14,094 nt of DNA from Terramyces sp. JEL0728 (lineage: Eukaryota; Chytridiomycota; Chytridiomycetes; Rhizophydiales; Terramycetaceae), in the NCBI GenBank assembly GCA_027603945.1, contig JADIIU010000210.1, forward strand, positions 1 through 14,094. The letters are read 5' to 3'. This document shows positions 6,834-14,094 of the stretch, in pieces. The notes beneath the pieces are model-generated. The model searched no databases, was not told the DNA's origin, and was given only the letters and a program-made list of their open reading frames with translations. Position 1 is the stretch's first letter. Each line of letters starts with the position of its first letter. The position numbers and the translations under genes were made by a program.

Positions 6834-8418
6834 ATGATTTCTGCTTTAGCTTGGGTTAGAAAAGGAGCTGCTCAGAATAAACCAGAAAAACTAGTACTCA
6901 CAGATGAGGAATATGGTCGTATCCAAGAGCAAATGGGAATTGAATTGGAACAAGCAAAGGAAGATTTGCAACAAGAACAGGATATTAGCGAAAATGTTGA
7001 AGACAAATACGATTTGGCAAATTATGACCAAGAAACTAATCAGCAAGCAATGTTTTCCAATGTGAAGGGGCTTGCGTACTATGAATCAAATGAAGAGGAT
7101 CCTTTTATTGGTAGAATATAGTTAATCAGAATTAAAGGAAGAGGATGAAGAAGACGAAGTACTTATAGAAGATTCGGACAATCTATTATTGGGGTGTAAA
7201 ACTGAAGATGATGTTTCTTACTTGGAAGTTTACATTTACGAAGAAGAGGAAGACAACTTGTACGTTCATCATGATATTATGCTTCCTTCATTCCCATTAT
7301 GCTTGGAATGGCTTGATTTCCACGTTGGACGTAAGCAAGAGAGACAAGGAACTGGTAAGTGGCAAAGTCATTTGCAGCAAAGACTTGAAAAGCTCAGGAC
7401 TAATCCATAGGAAACTATGTAGCTGTCGGAACCTTTGATCCGCAAGTTGAAATTTGGGATTTAGACACCATCGATGGTGTATTCCCTGAGGTTATACTTG
7501 GAAAGATTCCTGATGGGACCTGCGCTGTCAAATCCACCAAAGGAAAACATGGTCCTGCTAGAGTTGCAAAGCGACCGCAGCCAGAAAGACATGTTGATGC
7601 GGTAATGTCGATTTCTTGGAATAAGAAACAACGAAATATCCTAGCTACTGGGTCTGCAGACACCACAGTCAAAGTGTGGGACTTGCAGAAGCCTGAAATT
7701 GCTGTAGTCTCTTATTCCCACCACAAGAATAAGGTGCAGTCTGTTGAATGGAATTCATTTGAACCTACTGCGCTGTTGACTGGTGGTTACGATAAACTTG
7801 CTTGCTGTTTCGATTCAAGACAAGCGGATAAGGTTGCTGAATGGAAATTAAGTGCTGATGTGGAATGTATGAAATGGGATCCACACCACGCTGAAAGGTT
7901 TTATGTAAATATTATTAATTGCCAGGTTAGTACTGAAGATGGTATTGTCAAATGTTTCGATGCTAGAAATCCCAGCACCACTCTTTTTACGCTGCACGCT
8001 CATGATGCTGCCGTTTCGGCTTTAGATGTTAATCCGCATATTCCGGGATTTTTGGTTACAGGTTCATCTGACAAACAAGTTAAACTGTGGTCGATAGGGG
8101 ATAAGCCAAAATGCATTGTATCAAGAGATTTGGATGCTGTAATTATTATTTTAAAATTAGGGAAAGGTATTTTCAGCAAATTTCTCTGTTGATTCTCCAT
8201 ACGTCTTGGCGGTAGGAGGAAGCAAGGGCAAAGTAGTGTTGTGGAATGTTGGCGATAATAACTCTGTCAAACGCGCGTTTCCAAACAGCCAACGCGGTCC
8301 TGCCAAGAAAGAGCTAATTGAAGTTGAAGAAGAGGAAGAGGTAGAAGAAGATGACGATGAACCACAAGATGAAGTAATGGAAGAAGACTATTCTGACGAG
8401 GATGGAGATCATGTTTAA
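6834..8418 (+). CDS. PWP1: PWP1 periodic tryptophan WD40 protein, ribosome biogenesis
   Basis: Five exons: 6834-7110, 7130-7354, 7411-7904, 7926-8138 and 8161-8418, giving 488 residues (human PWP1 is about 500). Introns are 19, 56, 21 and 22 nt; the third (7905-7925) is in frame and stop-free. The start at 6834 gives MISALAWVRKGAA, matching the family VAWVR-G-A N-terminus; an upstream in-frame ATG at 6777 only adds leader sequence. Conserved blocks are NVKGLAYYESNEEDPF, LYVHHDIMLPSFPLCLEWLDF, GNYVAVGTFDPQVEIWDLD, HVDAVMSISWNK, GSADTTVKVWDL, GGYDKLACCFDSR, STEDGIVKCFDARN and GSSDKQVKLWSI, followed by an acidic tail. Yeast Pwp1 is a nucleolar factor for 60S assembly and 5.8S/25S rRNA processing; human PWP1 also supports rDNA transcription. 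It neighbours a second 60S assembly factor, GRWD1. Confidence 0.94.
7355..7410 (+). other. 56-nt intron of PWP1, the only one not ultra-short
   Basis: It opens GTAAGT and ends CTAATCCATAG. Splicing joins GGAACTG to GAAACTATG and gives GTGNYVAVGTFDPQVEIWDLD, the conserved family sequence. It contains an earlier potential acceptor (CAG ending 7377, a 23-nt intron), but using that leads to a stop within three codons. Confidence 0.85.
7905..7925 (+). other. 21-nt in-frame, stop-free intron in PWP1
   Basis: The segment begins GTAAATATTA, holds TTAAT and ends TGCCAG. Read through, it adds seven residues (VNIINCQ) inside a WD40 blade. Spliced, it gives RFYVSTEDGIVKCFDARN, which aligns without a gap to the family (ASTDDGFVYNLDAR in human). 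Confidence 0.85.
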
Positions 8419-8470
8419 ATTATAATATTTCATAAAGGGCTCATTTCAATTGCAAATGTTAAATTAACAA

Positions 8471-8476
8471 TTTATT
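8471..8476 (-). terminator. Poly(A) signal of the mucin-like gene
   Basis: On the minus strand AATAAA lies 12 nt after the TAA stop at 8491-8489. The gap between this stop and the PWP1 stop (8419-8488) is 70 bp. Confidence 0.5.
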
Positions 8477-8488
8477 AAAGGTACGAAC

Positions 8489-9394
8489 TTAAAGCAAAAG
8501 GAAAGCAAGTAATACTGAAGCAGATGCGAAATAAGACATGCTTAATGCGGAAGAAGGAGCTGTGGTTGTCATGTATGCGGCAGCGGTGGTTGTTGCAGCG
8601 GCAGTTGTAGGAGCTACGTATCCGTTGGTGGTTGTAACAACAGGCACTGAGGAAGCATATCCAGCTGTAGTTGTAGGAGCAGCAGTAGTAGGAGCTACAT
8701 ACCCACTAACTGTAGTTGTAGGAACAGCAGTTGTAGGAGCTACATATCCACTAACCGTAGTTGTAGGAGCAGCAGTTGTAGGAGCTACGTATCCACTTGC
8801 TGTAGTAGTTGGAACAGCAGTTGTAGTTGCAGCTACATACCCTGCAGTGGTTGTTGTTGCAGCGGCAGTTGTAGTTGCAGCTACGTATCCACTTGCTGTA
8901 GTAGTAGGAGCAGCAGTAGTAGTTGCAGCTACATAACCTGCAGAAGTGGTTGTTGCAGCAGCAGTTGTAGTTGCAGCTACGTATCCACTAGCTGTAGTGG
9001 TAGGAGCAGCAGTAGTAGTTGCAGCTACATAACCTGCAGAAGTGGTTGTCGCAGCGGCAGTAGTAGTGGCAGCAGCAGTTGTAGTTGCAGCTACATAACC
9101 TGCGGAAGTGGTTGTCGCAGCGGCAGTTGTTGTTGCAGCGGCAGTAGTAGTTGCAGCCACATACCCTGCGGAAGTGGTTGTTGCAGCGGCAGTTGTAGTT
9201 GCAGCAGCAGTAGTAGTGGCAGCTACATAACCTGCAGTGGTTGTAGTTGCATCAGCAGTTGTTGTTGCAGCAGCAGTTGTAGTTGCAGCCACATACCCTG
9301 CGGTAGTGGTTGTTGCAGCGGCGGTTGTTGAGCTGTCTGTAGATTGTGCGTATACACTTGAGATAGCTAGTAATAATGCTGCGGTGAATTTCAT
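8489..9394 (-). CDS. Thr/Ala-rich repetitive GPI-anchored mucin-like cell-surface protein
   Basis: A single exon encodes 301 residues. MKFTAALLLAISSVYAQ is a secretory signal peptide, with cleavage expected near A16-Q17. The body consists of 13 GYVA-led repeats of Thr and Ala with occasional Pro. Repeats nearer the N-terminus are of the type GYVAATTTAAATTTAAATTT; those nearer the C-terminus are GYVAPTTAAPTTTVS. The sequence is made for dense O-glycosylation, with one Tyr per repeat. The C-terminal ASASVLLAFLLL after a small-residue region (PSSALSMS) is a GPI attachment signal. It is probably a cell-wall or cell-coat protein; no enzymatic domain is present. The clean signal at both ends, the poly(A) signal and a TATA box support the minus frame over the repeat-driven open frames on the other strand. 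Its 5' end and upstream region are duplicated with WDR70. Confidence 0.85.
   Translation of the reverse strand: MKFTAALLLAISSVYAQSTDSSTTAAATTTTAGYVAATTTAAATTTADATTTTAGYVAATTTAAATTTAAATTTSAGYVAATTTAAATTTAAATTTSAGYVAATTTAAATTTAAATTTSAGYVAATTTAAPTTTASGYVAATTTAAATTTSAGYVAATTTAAPTTTASGYVAATTTAAATTTTAGYVAATTTAVPTTTASGYVAPTTAAPTTTVSGYVAPTTAVPTTTVSGYVAPTTAAPTTTAGYASSVPVVTTTNGYVAPTTAAATTTAAAYMTTTAPSSALSMSYFASASVLLAFLLL
8555..9343 (-). repeat. Degenerate tandem coding repeat (GYVA / Thr-Ala units)
   Basis: The units are about 45-66 bp, built from GCWGCH and ACAACW-type codons around a GGNTAYGTRGCW core. Because of the trinucleotide-rich composition the region is open in several frames on both strands. 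Copy number is likely to vary between strains. Confidence 0.85.
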
Positions 9395-9774
9395 CTAGTT
9401 AATGCCTACTAGAAAATGCGCGTTTATGTTATTTATACTTGAACATTCAAGCTGGCCCGGCATGAGTTTGTTTGACATGACGTAACGTGTTTGGTTTATC
9501 GGTCGATTGGAAACTTCATTAAAATATAAGCTTAAAAGAACTAAAATATTCGCTTTTGGCACACCGATTGTTTAAATCAAATTAGATATTTCAGAGATAT
9601 CTGACGGACACAAGATTTATTCGGCTGTAACACAATATGCCAAAAACTTTAAACCCAGGGGAAGGCCAATATCAACAAATAGAGATTTAAATCGACCTTT
9701 ATTGTCAATTTGGGTTTGTTGGGGAAAGAATTGCATGTCGGAAATTTTGCCATATTCTTTGATCACAATCAAAA
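9395..9774. promoter_or_regulatory. Divergent promoter region of mucin-like gene and WDR70 copy 1
   Basis: This 380 bp AT-rich region lies between two divergent start codons. Toward the mucin gene it has a TATA-like box; it also has a TGACGTAA (CRE/ATF-like) sequence at 9478-9485. A CCAAT at 9666-9670 lies about 105 bp upstream of the WDR70 ATG. The same region recurs without visible change at 11754-12133. No RNA gene was seen. Confidence 0.5.
9430..9437 (-). promoter_or_regulatory. TATA box of the mucin-like gene
   Basis: TATAAATA on the minus strand lies about 36-43 nt upstream of the ATG at 9394. A TATA box suits a strongly or inducibly expressed wall-protein gene. An identical copy is at 11789-11796 in the second repeat unit. 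Confidence 0.5.
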
Positions 9775-11536
9775 ATGAATGAAGACGAAATGATGGCAGC
9801 TATGGGGCTGCCTACTTCTTTTGGAAAGAAGGCATATAAAAAGGAGATTCAAAAAAGACAAATTACTAGTACAAAGATTGAAAAGCGCAAAGTAGAGGAA
9901 ACATTTGAACCAAAAATTGAACCAAATGTTAATGAAAAGGACGAGCAAGAGGACCAGCCGAATGAGGCGGAATCAGAAGATGAAGACGATAACCGAGTAG
10001 ACGAGTTGCCGTTAATGTCGTTTGGAAACTTGGAAGGGCATGAAAAGCCAGTTACATGCTTCTCTGTAGATCCTGCAGGCAGCAGGTATTTTAATTCTAA
10101 TGATAGACTAGTTACCGGGGGAAGAGACAATAGCTTTAAACTATGGGATTTTCACTCGATGGGTGCTTCGTTAAAGTCATTCAAATCGGTTGAACCTGCA
10201 GAGGGAAATCCAATTAGAGATGTTCAGTTTTCCCTTGGAGGCGATTTAATGTTAGTTGCCCCAAGCACACATCAGCTTCATGTATACAAAAGAGATGGAG
10301 AAGAGCTATTTCAATGCATCAAAGGGGATATGTACGTTAGAGATTATCGCAAAGTTCAAGGACATACTTCTCAGCTTACTTCTTCAAGATGGCATCCAAA
10401 TGATAAGAACCTGTTCATGACTTCATCCCTTGATTCGACAATCAGAATATGGGATTTAAATAATATTCAAAATAACAAGAAAGGCTCTATCCACTGTATG
10501 TTTGTCAGATTTAGCGGGACAGTTGGAAAGACACCAGTAACCTCTGCTAGCTATTCGAATGATGGGCGATATGTAGTGGCTGGAGATTCGACGGGAGGGA
10601 TAAGAATATGGAAATCACTTGGTTCTTACTCTGGTGCTGCAGAAAAGACGATCAAGGATGCGCATTCAAATGGAGTCGCGATAACGAGCGTTCAAATGGC
10701 CTTAAATGGGTTGCATATCACTTCAAGATCAATGGATGATACAGTAAAATTATGGGATGTCAGAAACCTTAAACAGCCAATTGGAGTCGCAAAAGACATG
10801 ACCTGTTTCCATGAAGAAGCAAATACTATTTATTCACCAAATGAGAGGTACATTTTGGCTGGAACTGCTGTAAAGAAAGAGCAAGGACCAGCCAAAATTG
10901 TTGTGTTTGATAGACATACTTTAAATAGAGTGAATGAGATTGAAGTTCCAACTTCTTGCATTCGCTTAATGTGGCCAACGAAATTAAACCAACTATTTGC
11001 CGGGCTAGGGAATGGGCAAGTCCGGGTATTTATTTCAGACTTTAGTCATGGTGGGATTACGGTTCCATTGTCCAAGGGAAGGAAAAAGTTGGCAGTTGAC
11101 GATTATGATATGTATATGGGAGGTGTAGTTGCCTCCGGATATCTCCTTGACCCTGAACCCGAACCGGATGAATTTGTTGTAATCAAGAAATCTTGGACTG
11201 GCGATCGTTTGGCCAAACAGCCTGGTAAATTGTATTTAATATATAGAACTACCGCCAGAAGTTATTAGAAACAAGAACAGAAGAACGGGGGGAATGAATG
11301 TTACAGAGCATTTGATGAAGACTATGACCAAAAACACAACGCGACAGGAAGATCCTCGAGAGGCTATTTTGAAGTATGCCGATAAAGCGAAAAGTACTGT
11401 GTAATTAATTATAGATGATCCATACTGGATTGCACCGGCGTACAAGAAGACTCAAGATAAACCTGTGTTGGCAGAAAAAGTATATGAAGATGAAGCTGAA
11501 TATGTTCGAGACCAAAAGAAACGCAGAAGACAGTGA
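9775..11536 (+). CDS. WDR70: WDR70 WD40 protein, copy 1
   Basis: Exons 9775-11224, 11247-11393 and 11415-11536 encode 572 residues (human WDR70 is about 650). Introns are 11225-11246 (22 nt, TTAAT) and 11394-11414 (21 nt, TTAAT). Without splicing the frame would end at 11268 and lose about 90 residues, including the conserved tail TTRQEDPREAILKYADKAK and NDPYWIAPAYKKTQDKP, which aligns with the EDxPYWVSPAY-type C-terminus of animal WDR70. The N-terminus has MMAAMGLPTSFGKKA, a family-like FGKK motif, then an acidic stretch (about 55-76). The WD40 region begins with GHEKPVTCFSVDP; other blades include TGGRDNSFKLWDF, SSLDSTIRIWDL and SRSMDDTVKLWDV. ECIKGD-like QCIKGDMYVRDY is also conserved. WDR70 is nuclear; fission yeast and human forms act with CUL4-DDB1-type ligases on histone H2B ubiquitination in DNA repair. 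Budding yeast lacks it. Confidence 0.93.
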
Positions 11537-11608
11537 TCGTACTTATGGAAATCACATCAACTTATTTGAGATAATCTTTACAATTAGTTTCAATATGGTC
11601 CATTCTGA

Positions 11609-11614
11609 AATAAA
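11609..11614 (+). terminator. Candidate poly(A) signal of WDR70 copy 1
   Basis: AATAAA lies 72 nt after the TGA stop, much further than for the other genes here. It is conserved in copy 2 despite nearby changes. Confidence 0.4.
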
Positions 11615-11645
11615 GTGCAAATTAGTAATTGATAATGATGAGCAT

Positions 11646-11753
11646 TTATTCAAAAAAGGGATGAACTACTATTGAGTGCCATTTCCAAGATTTGTGCAGC
11701 ATTATTCTTTCCAGTCGCTTGAACCAATTGGGAAAACCTGCGGTGAATTTCAT
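11646..11753 (-). pseudogene. Truncated mucin-like 5' end fused to WDR70 3' flank (35-codon chimeric ORF)
   Basis: The duplication carried the mucin promoter, TATA box, leader and the first 16 coding bases (MKFTA). At the junction (11738) the frame continues into reversed WDR70 downstream sequence and stops after 35 codons. The signal peptide's hydrophobic core is lost, so it is probably a non-functional remnant, though its promoter appears intact and could drive an antisense transcript into the WDR70 copy 1 3' end. Confidence 0.7.
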
Positions 11754-12133
11754 CTAGTTAATGCCTACTAGAAAATGCGCGTTTATGTTATTTATACTTG
11801 AACATTCAAGCTGGCCCGGCATGAGTTTGTTTGACATGACGTAACGTGTTTGGTTTATCGGTCGATTGGAAACTTCATTAAAATATAAGCTTAAAAGAAC
11901 TAAAATATTCGCTTTTGGCACACCGATTGTTTAAATCAAATTAGATATTTCAGAGATATCTGACGGACACAAGATTTATTCGGCTGTAACACAATATGCC
12001 AAAAACTTTAAACCCAGGGGAAGGCCAATATCAACAAATAGAGATTTAAATCGACCTTTATTGTCAATTTGGGTTTGTTGGGGAAAGAATTGCATGTCGG
12101 AAATTTTGCCATATTCTTTGATCACAATCAAAA

Positions 12134-13895
12134 ATGAATGAAGACGAAATGATGGCAGCTATGGGGCTGCCTACTTCTTTTGGAAAGAAGGCATATAAAA
12201 AGGAGATTCAAAAAAGACAAATTACTAGTACAAAGATTGAAAAGCGCAAAGTAGAGGAAACATTTGAACCAAAAATTGAACCAAATGTTAATGAAAAGGA
12301 CGAGCAAGAGGACCAGCCGAATGAGGCGGAATCAGAAGATGAAGACGATAACCGAGTAGACGAGTTGCCGCTAGTGTCGTTTGGAAACTTGGAAGGGCAT
12401 GAAAAGCCAGTTACATGCTTCTCTGTAGATCCCGCAGGCAGCAGGTATTTTAATTCTAATGATAGACTAGTTACCGGCGGAAGAGACAATAGCTTTAAAC
12501 TATGGGATTTTCACTCGATGGGTGCTTCGTTAAAGTCATTCAAATCGGTTGAACCTGCAGAGGGAAATCCAATTAGAGATGTTCAGTTTTCCCTCGGAGG
12601 CGATTTAATGTTAGTTGCCCCAAGCACACATCAGCTTCATGTATACAAAAGAGATGGAGAAGAGCTATTTCAATGCATCAAAGGGGATATGTACGTTAGA
12701 GATTATCGCAAAGTTCAAGGACACACTTCTCAGCTTACTTCTTCAAGATGGCATCCAAATGATAAGAACCTGTTCATGACTTCATCCCTTGATTCGACAA
12801 TCAGAATATGGGATTTAAATAATATTCAAAATAACAAGAAAGGCTCTATCCACTGTATGTTTGTCAGATTTAGCGGGACAGTTGGAAAGACACCAGTAAC
12901 CTCTGCTAGCTATTCGAATGATGGGCGATATGTAGTGGCTGGAGATTCGACGGGAGGGATAAGAATATGGAAATCACTTGGTTCTTACTCTGGTGCTGCA
13001 GAAAAGACGATCAAGGATGCGCATTCAAATGGAGTCGCGATAACGAGCGTTCAAATGGCCTTAAATGGGCTGCATATCACTTCAAGATCAATGGATGATA
13101 CAGTAAAACTATGGGATCTCAGAAACCTTAAACAGCCAATTGGAGTCGCAAAGGACATGACCTGTTTCCATGAAGAAGCAAATACTATTTATTCACCAAA
13201 TGAGAGGTACATTTTGGCTGGAACTGCTGTAAAGAAAGAGCAAGGACCAGCCAAAATTGTTGTGTTTGATAGACACACTTTAAATAGAGTGAATGAGATT
13301 GAAGTTCCAACTTCTTGCATTCGCTTAATGTGGCCAACGAAATTAAACCAGCTATTTGCCGGGCTAGGGAATGGGCAAGTCCGGGTATTTATTTCAGACT
13401 TTAGTCATGGTGGGATTACGGTTCCATTGTCCAAGGGAAGGAAAAAGTTGGCAGTTGACGATTATGATATGTATATGGGAGGTGTAGTTGCCTCCGGATA
13501 TCTCCTTGACCCCGAACCCGAACCAGATGAATTTGTTGTAATCAAGAAATCTTGGACTGGCGATCGTTTGGCCAAACAGCCTGGTAAATTGGATTTAATA
13601 TATAGAACTACCGCCAGAAGTTATTAGAAACAAGAACAGAAGAACGGGGGGAATGAATGTTACAGAGCATTTGATGAAGACTATGACCAAAAACACAACG
13701 CGACAGGAAGATCCTCGAGAGGCTATTTTGAAGTATGCCGATAAAGCGAAAAGTACTGTGTAACTAATTATAGATGATCCTTACTGGATTGCACCGGCGT
13801 ACAAGAAGACTCAAGATAAACCTGTGTTGGCAGAAAAAGTATATGAAGATGAAGCTGAATATGTTCGAGACCAAAAGAAACGCAGAAGACAGTGA
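12134..13895 (+). CDS. WDR70: WDR70 WD40 protein, copy 2
   Basis: The same three-exon structure as copy 1, shifted by 2359: exons 12134-13583, 13606-13752 and 13774-13895, 572 residues. Both 22-nt and 21-nt introns keep GT, TTAAT or CTAAT, and AG. By eye the coding exons differ from copy 1 at 15 sites, 13 of them synonymous; the protein changes are M81V and V329L. An apparent third change near the end of the unspliced frame (Tyr to Asp) lies inside intron 1 and does not affect the protein. The dominance of silent changes means both copies have been under purifying selection since they separated, or that they are alleles placed in tandem. The first 633 bp of the unit, including the first 79 codons, are identical to copy 1. 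Confidence 0.93.
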
Positions 13896-14094
13896 TTGTA
13901 CTTGTGGAAATCACATCGACTTATTGAGATAATCTTTACAATTAGTTTCAATTGGTCCATTCTGAAATAAAATGCAAATTAGTAATTGATAATGATGAGC
14001 ATTTATTCAAAAAAGGGATGAACTACTATTGAGTGCCATTTCCAAGATTTGTGCAGCATTATTGTTTCCAGTCGCTTGAACCAATTGGGAAAAC
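13896..14094. other. 3' flank of WDR70 copy 2 to window edge
   Basis: AT-rich sequence with AATAAA at 13966-13971. Compared with copy 1 it has five substitutions and two single-base deletions in about 200 bp. No gene is seen. Confidence 0.6.

Larger units (their letters stand above)
9379..11737 (+). repeat. Tandem direct repeat, copy 1 (2359 bp, WDR70 unit)
   Basis: The unit runs from inside the signal peptide codons of the mucin-like gene, through the divergent promoter region and all of WDR70, to about 200 bp past WDR70. It is followed immediately by copy 2 at a constant offset of 2359. Positions 9379-10011 are identical to copy 2 by eye; later positions differ at about 22 sites plus two 1-nt deletions in copy 2. 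Confidence 0.95.
11537..12133. other. Inter-copy region: WDR70 copy 1 3' flank plus duplicated promoter
   Basis: Positions 11537-11737 are the 3' flank of WDR70 copy 1, with AATAAA at 11609-11614. At 11738 the second unit begins with 16 bp of the mucin coding sequence (minus strand), then the copied divergent promoter region up to the WDR70 copy 2 ATG. No complete gene other than the chimeric remnant listed separately is present. Confidence 0.8.
11738..14094 (+). repeat. Tandem direct repeat, copy 2 (2357 bp, ends at window edge)
   Basis: This copy corresponds base for base to 9379-11737 apart from about 22 substitutions and two 1-nt deletions, all after 12370. Its last base, 14094, corresponds exactly to the last base of copy 1 (11737), so the window stops precisely where a third copy would begin. 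Confidence 0.95.

Noticed and set aside
8538..8936. Plus-strand open frame rich in Val and Ala within the mucin gene
   Set aside because: It is the reverse reading of the trinucleotide-rich repeats. The minus frame has a signal peptide, GPI signal, TATA box and poly(A) signal.
8555..9343. CRISPR-like array of short repeats
   Set aside because: The repeats are degenerate, of variable length, without unique spacers, and encode a secreted protein in a eukaryotic gene.
10496..10514. Possible 19-nt intron GTATGT...TTTAG in WDR70
   Set aside because: Removing it would break the frame, it lacks a TAA core, and the read-through sequence continues into conserved WD40 sequence in both copies.
11231..11233. 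Tyr to Asp protein difference between the two WDR70 copies
   Set aside because: The changed base lies inside the 22-nt intron 1 once splicing is taken into account, so it does not alter the protein.
1..14094. Alternative genetic code or prokaryotic origin
   Set aside because: TAA, TAG and TGA all end conserved proteins at the expected place, and the genes are spliced eukaryotic families.

Overview
The window is nuclear DNA of a eukaryote with a very compact genome, most likely an early-diverging fungus or close fungal relative. The fungal hints are a GT17 glycosyltransferase of fungal type and a GPI-anchored Thr/Ala-rich surface protein with a yeast-like signal peptide; the exact lineage cannot be fixed from sequence alone. 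TAA, TAG and TGA all serve as stops, so the code is standard. The most striking property is the introns. I resolve 16 distinct introns (18 with the duplicated gene); 15 of the 16 are only 19-22 nt and one is 56 nt. All are GT-AG, and all carry a TAA-centred branch-like pentamer (usually YTAAY) that ends 3-6 nt before the exon. Removing them gives intact conserved proteins; reading through them breaks or distorts nearly every gene.

Layout from left to right. (1) 1-971, minus: a GT-D-fold glycosyltransferase-like type II membrane protein, cut by the left edge. (2) 1370-2766, plus: a GT17 glycosyltransferase, divergent from (1). (3) 2828-4133, minus: a Rieske [2Fe-2S] domain fused to a DUF455 ferritin-like diiron domain. 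(4) 4170-4712, plus: MCTS1/Tma20 PUA protein, only 36 bp from the start of (3). (5) 4733-6217, minus: GRWD1/Rrb1 WD40 protein, 20 bp from the end of (4). (6) 6364-6700, minus: a TMEM42-like small EamA membrane protein. (7) 6834-8418, plus: PWP1, a WD40 ribosome-biogenesis factor with five exons. (8) 8489-9394, minus: a mucin-like GPI protein. (9) and (10) 9775-11536 and 12134-13895, plus: two tandem copies of WDR70, each in a 2.36 kb direct repeat (9379-11737 and 11738-14094). The second repeat copy ends exactly at the window edge.

Functionally, GRWD1/Rrb1 and PWP1 act in nucleolar 60S subunit assembly and MCTS1/Tma20 in ribosome recycling and initiation, so the middle of the window is a loose translation neighbourhood. 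WDR70 is a nuclear WD40 protein linked to chromatin ubiquitination. The two left-hand glycosyltransferases and the mucin-like protein belong to the secretory and cell-surface system. Intergenic spaces are mostly 20-150 bp. Poly(A) signals overlap or lie within a few bases of several stop codons.

The tandem repeat is a mosaic. Its first 633 bp (promoter region plus the N-terminal coding part of WDR70) show no difference between copies, while the remaining 1.7 kb differ by about 22 substitutions and two 1-nt deletions, mostly synonymous inside the gene. This points to recent gene conversion or an assembly effect at an array of WDR70 copies.
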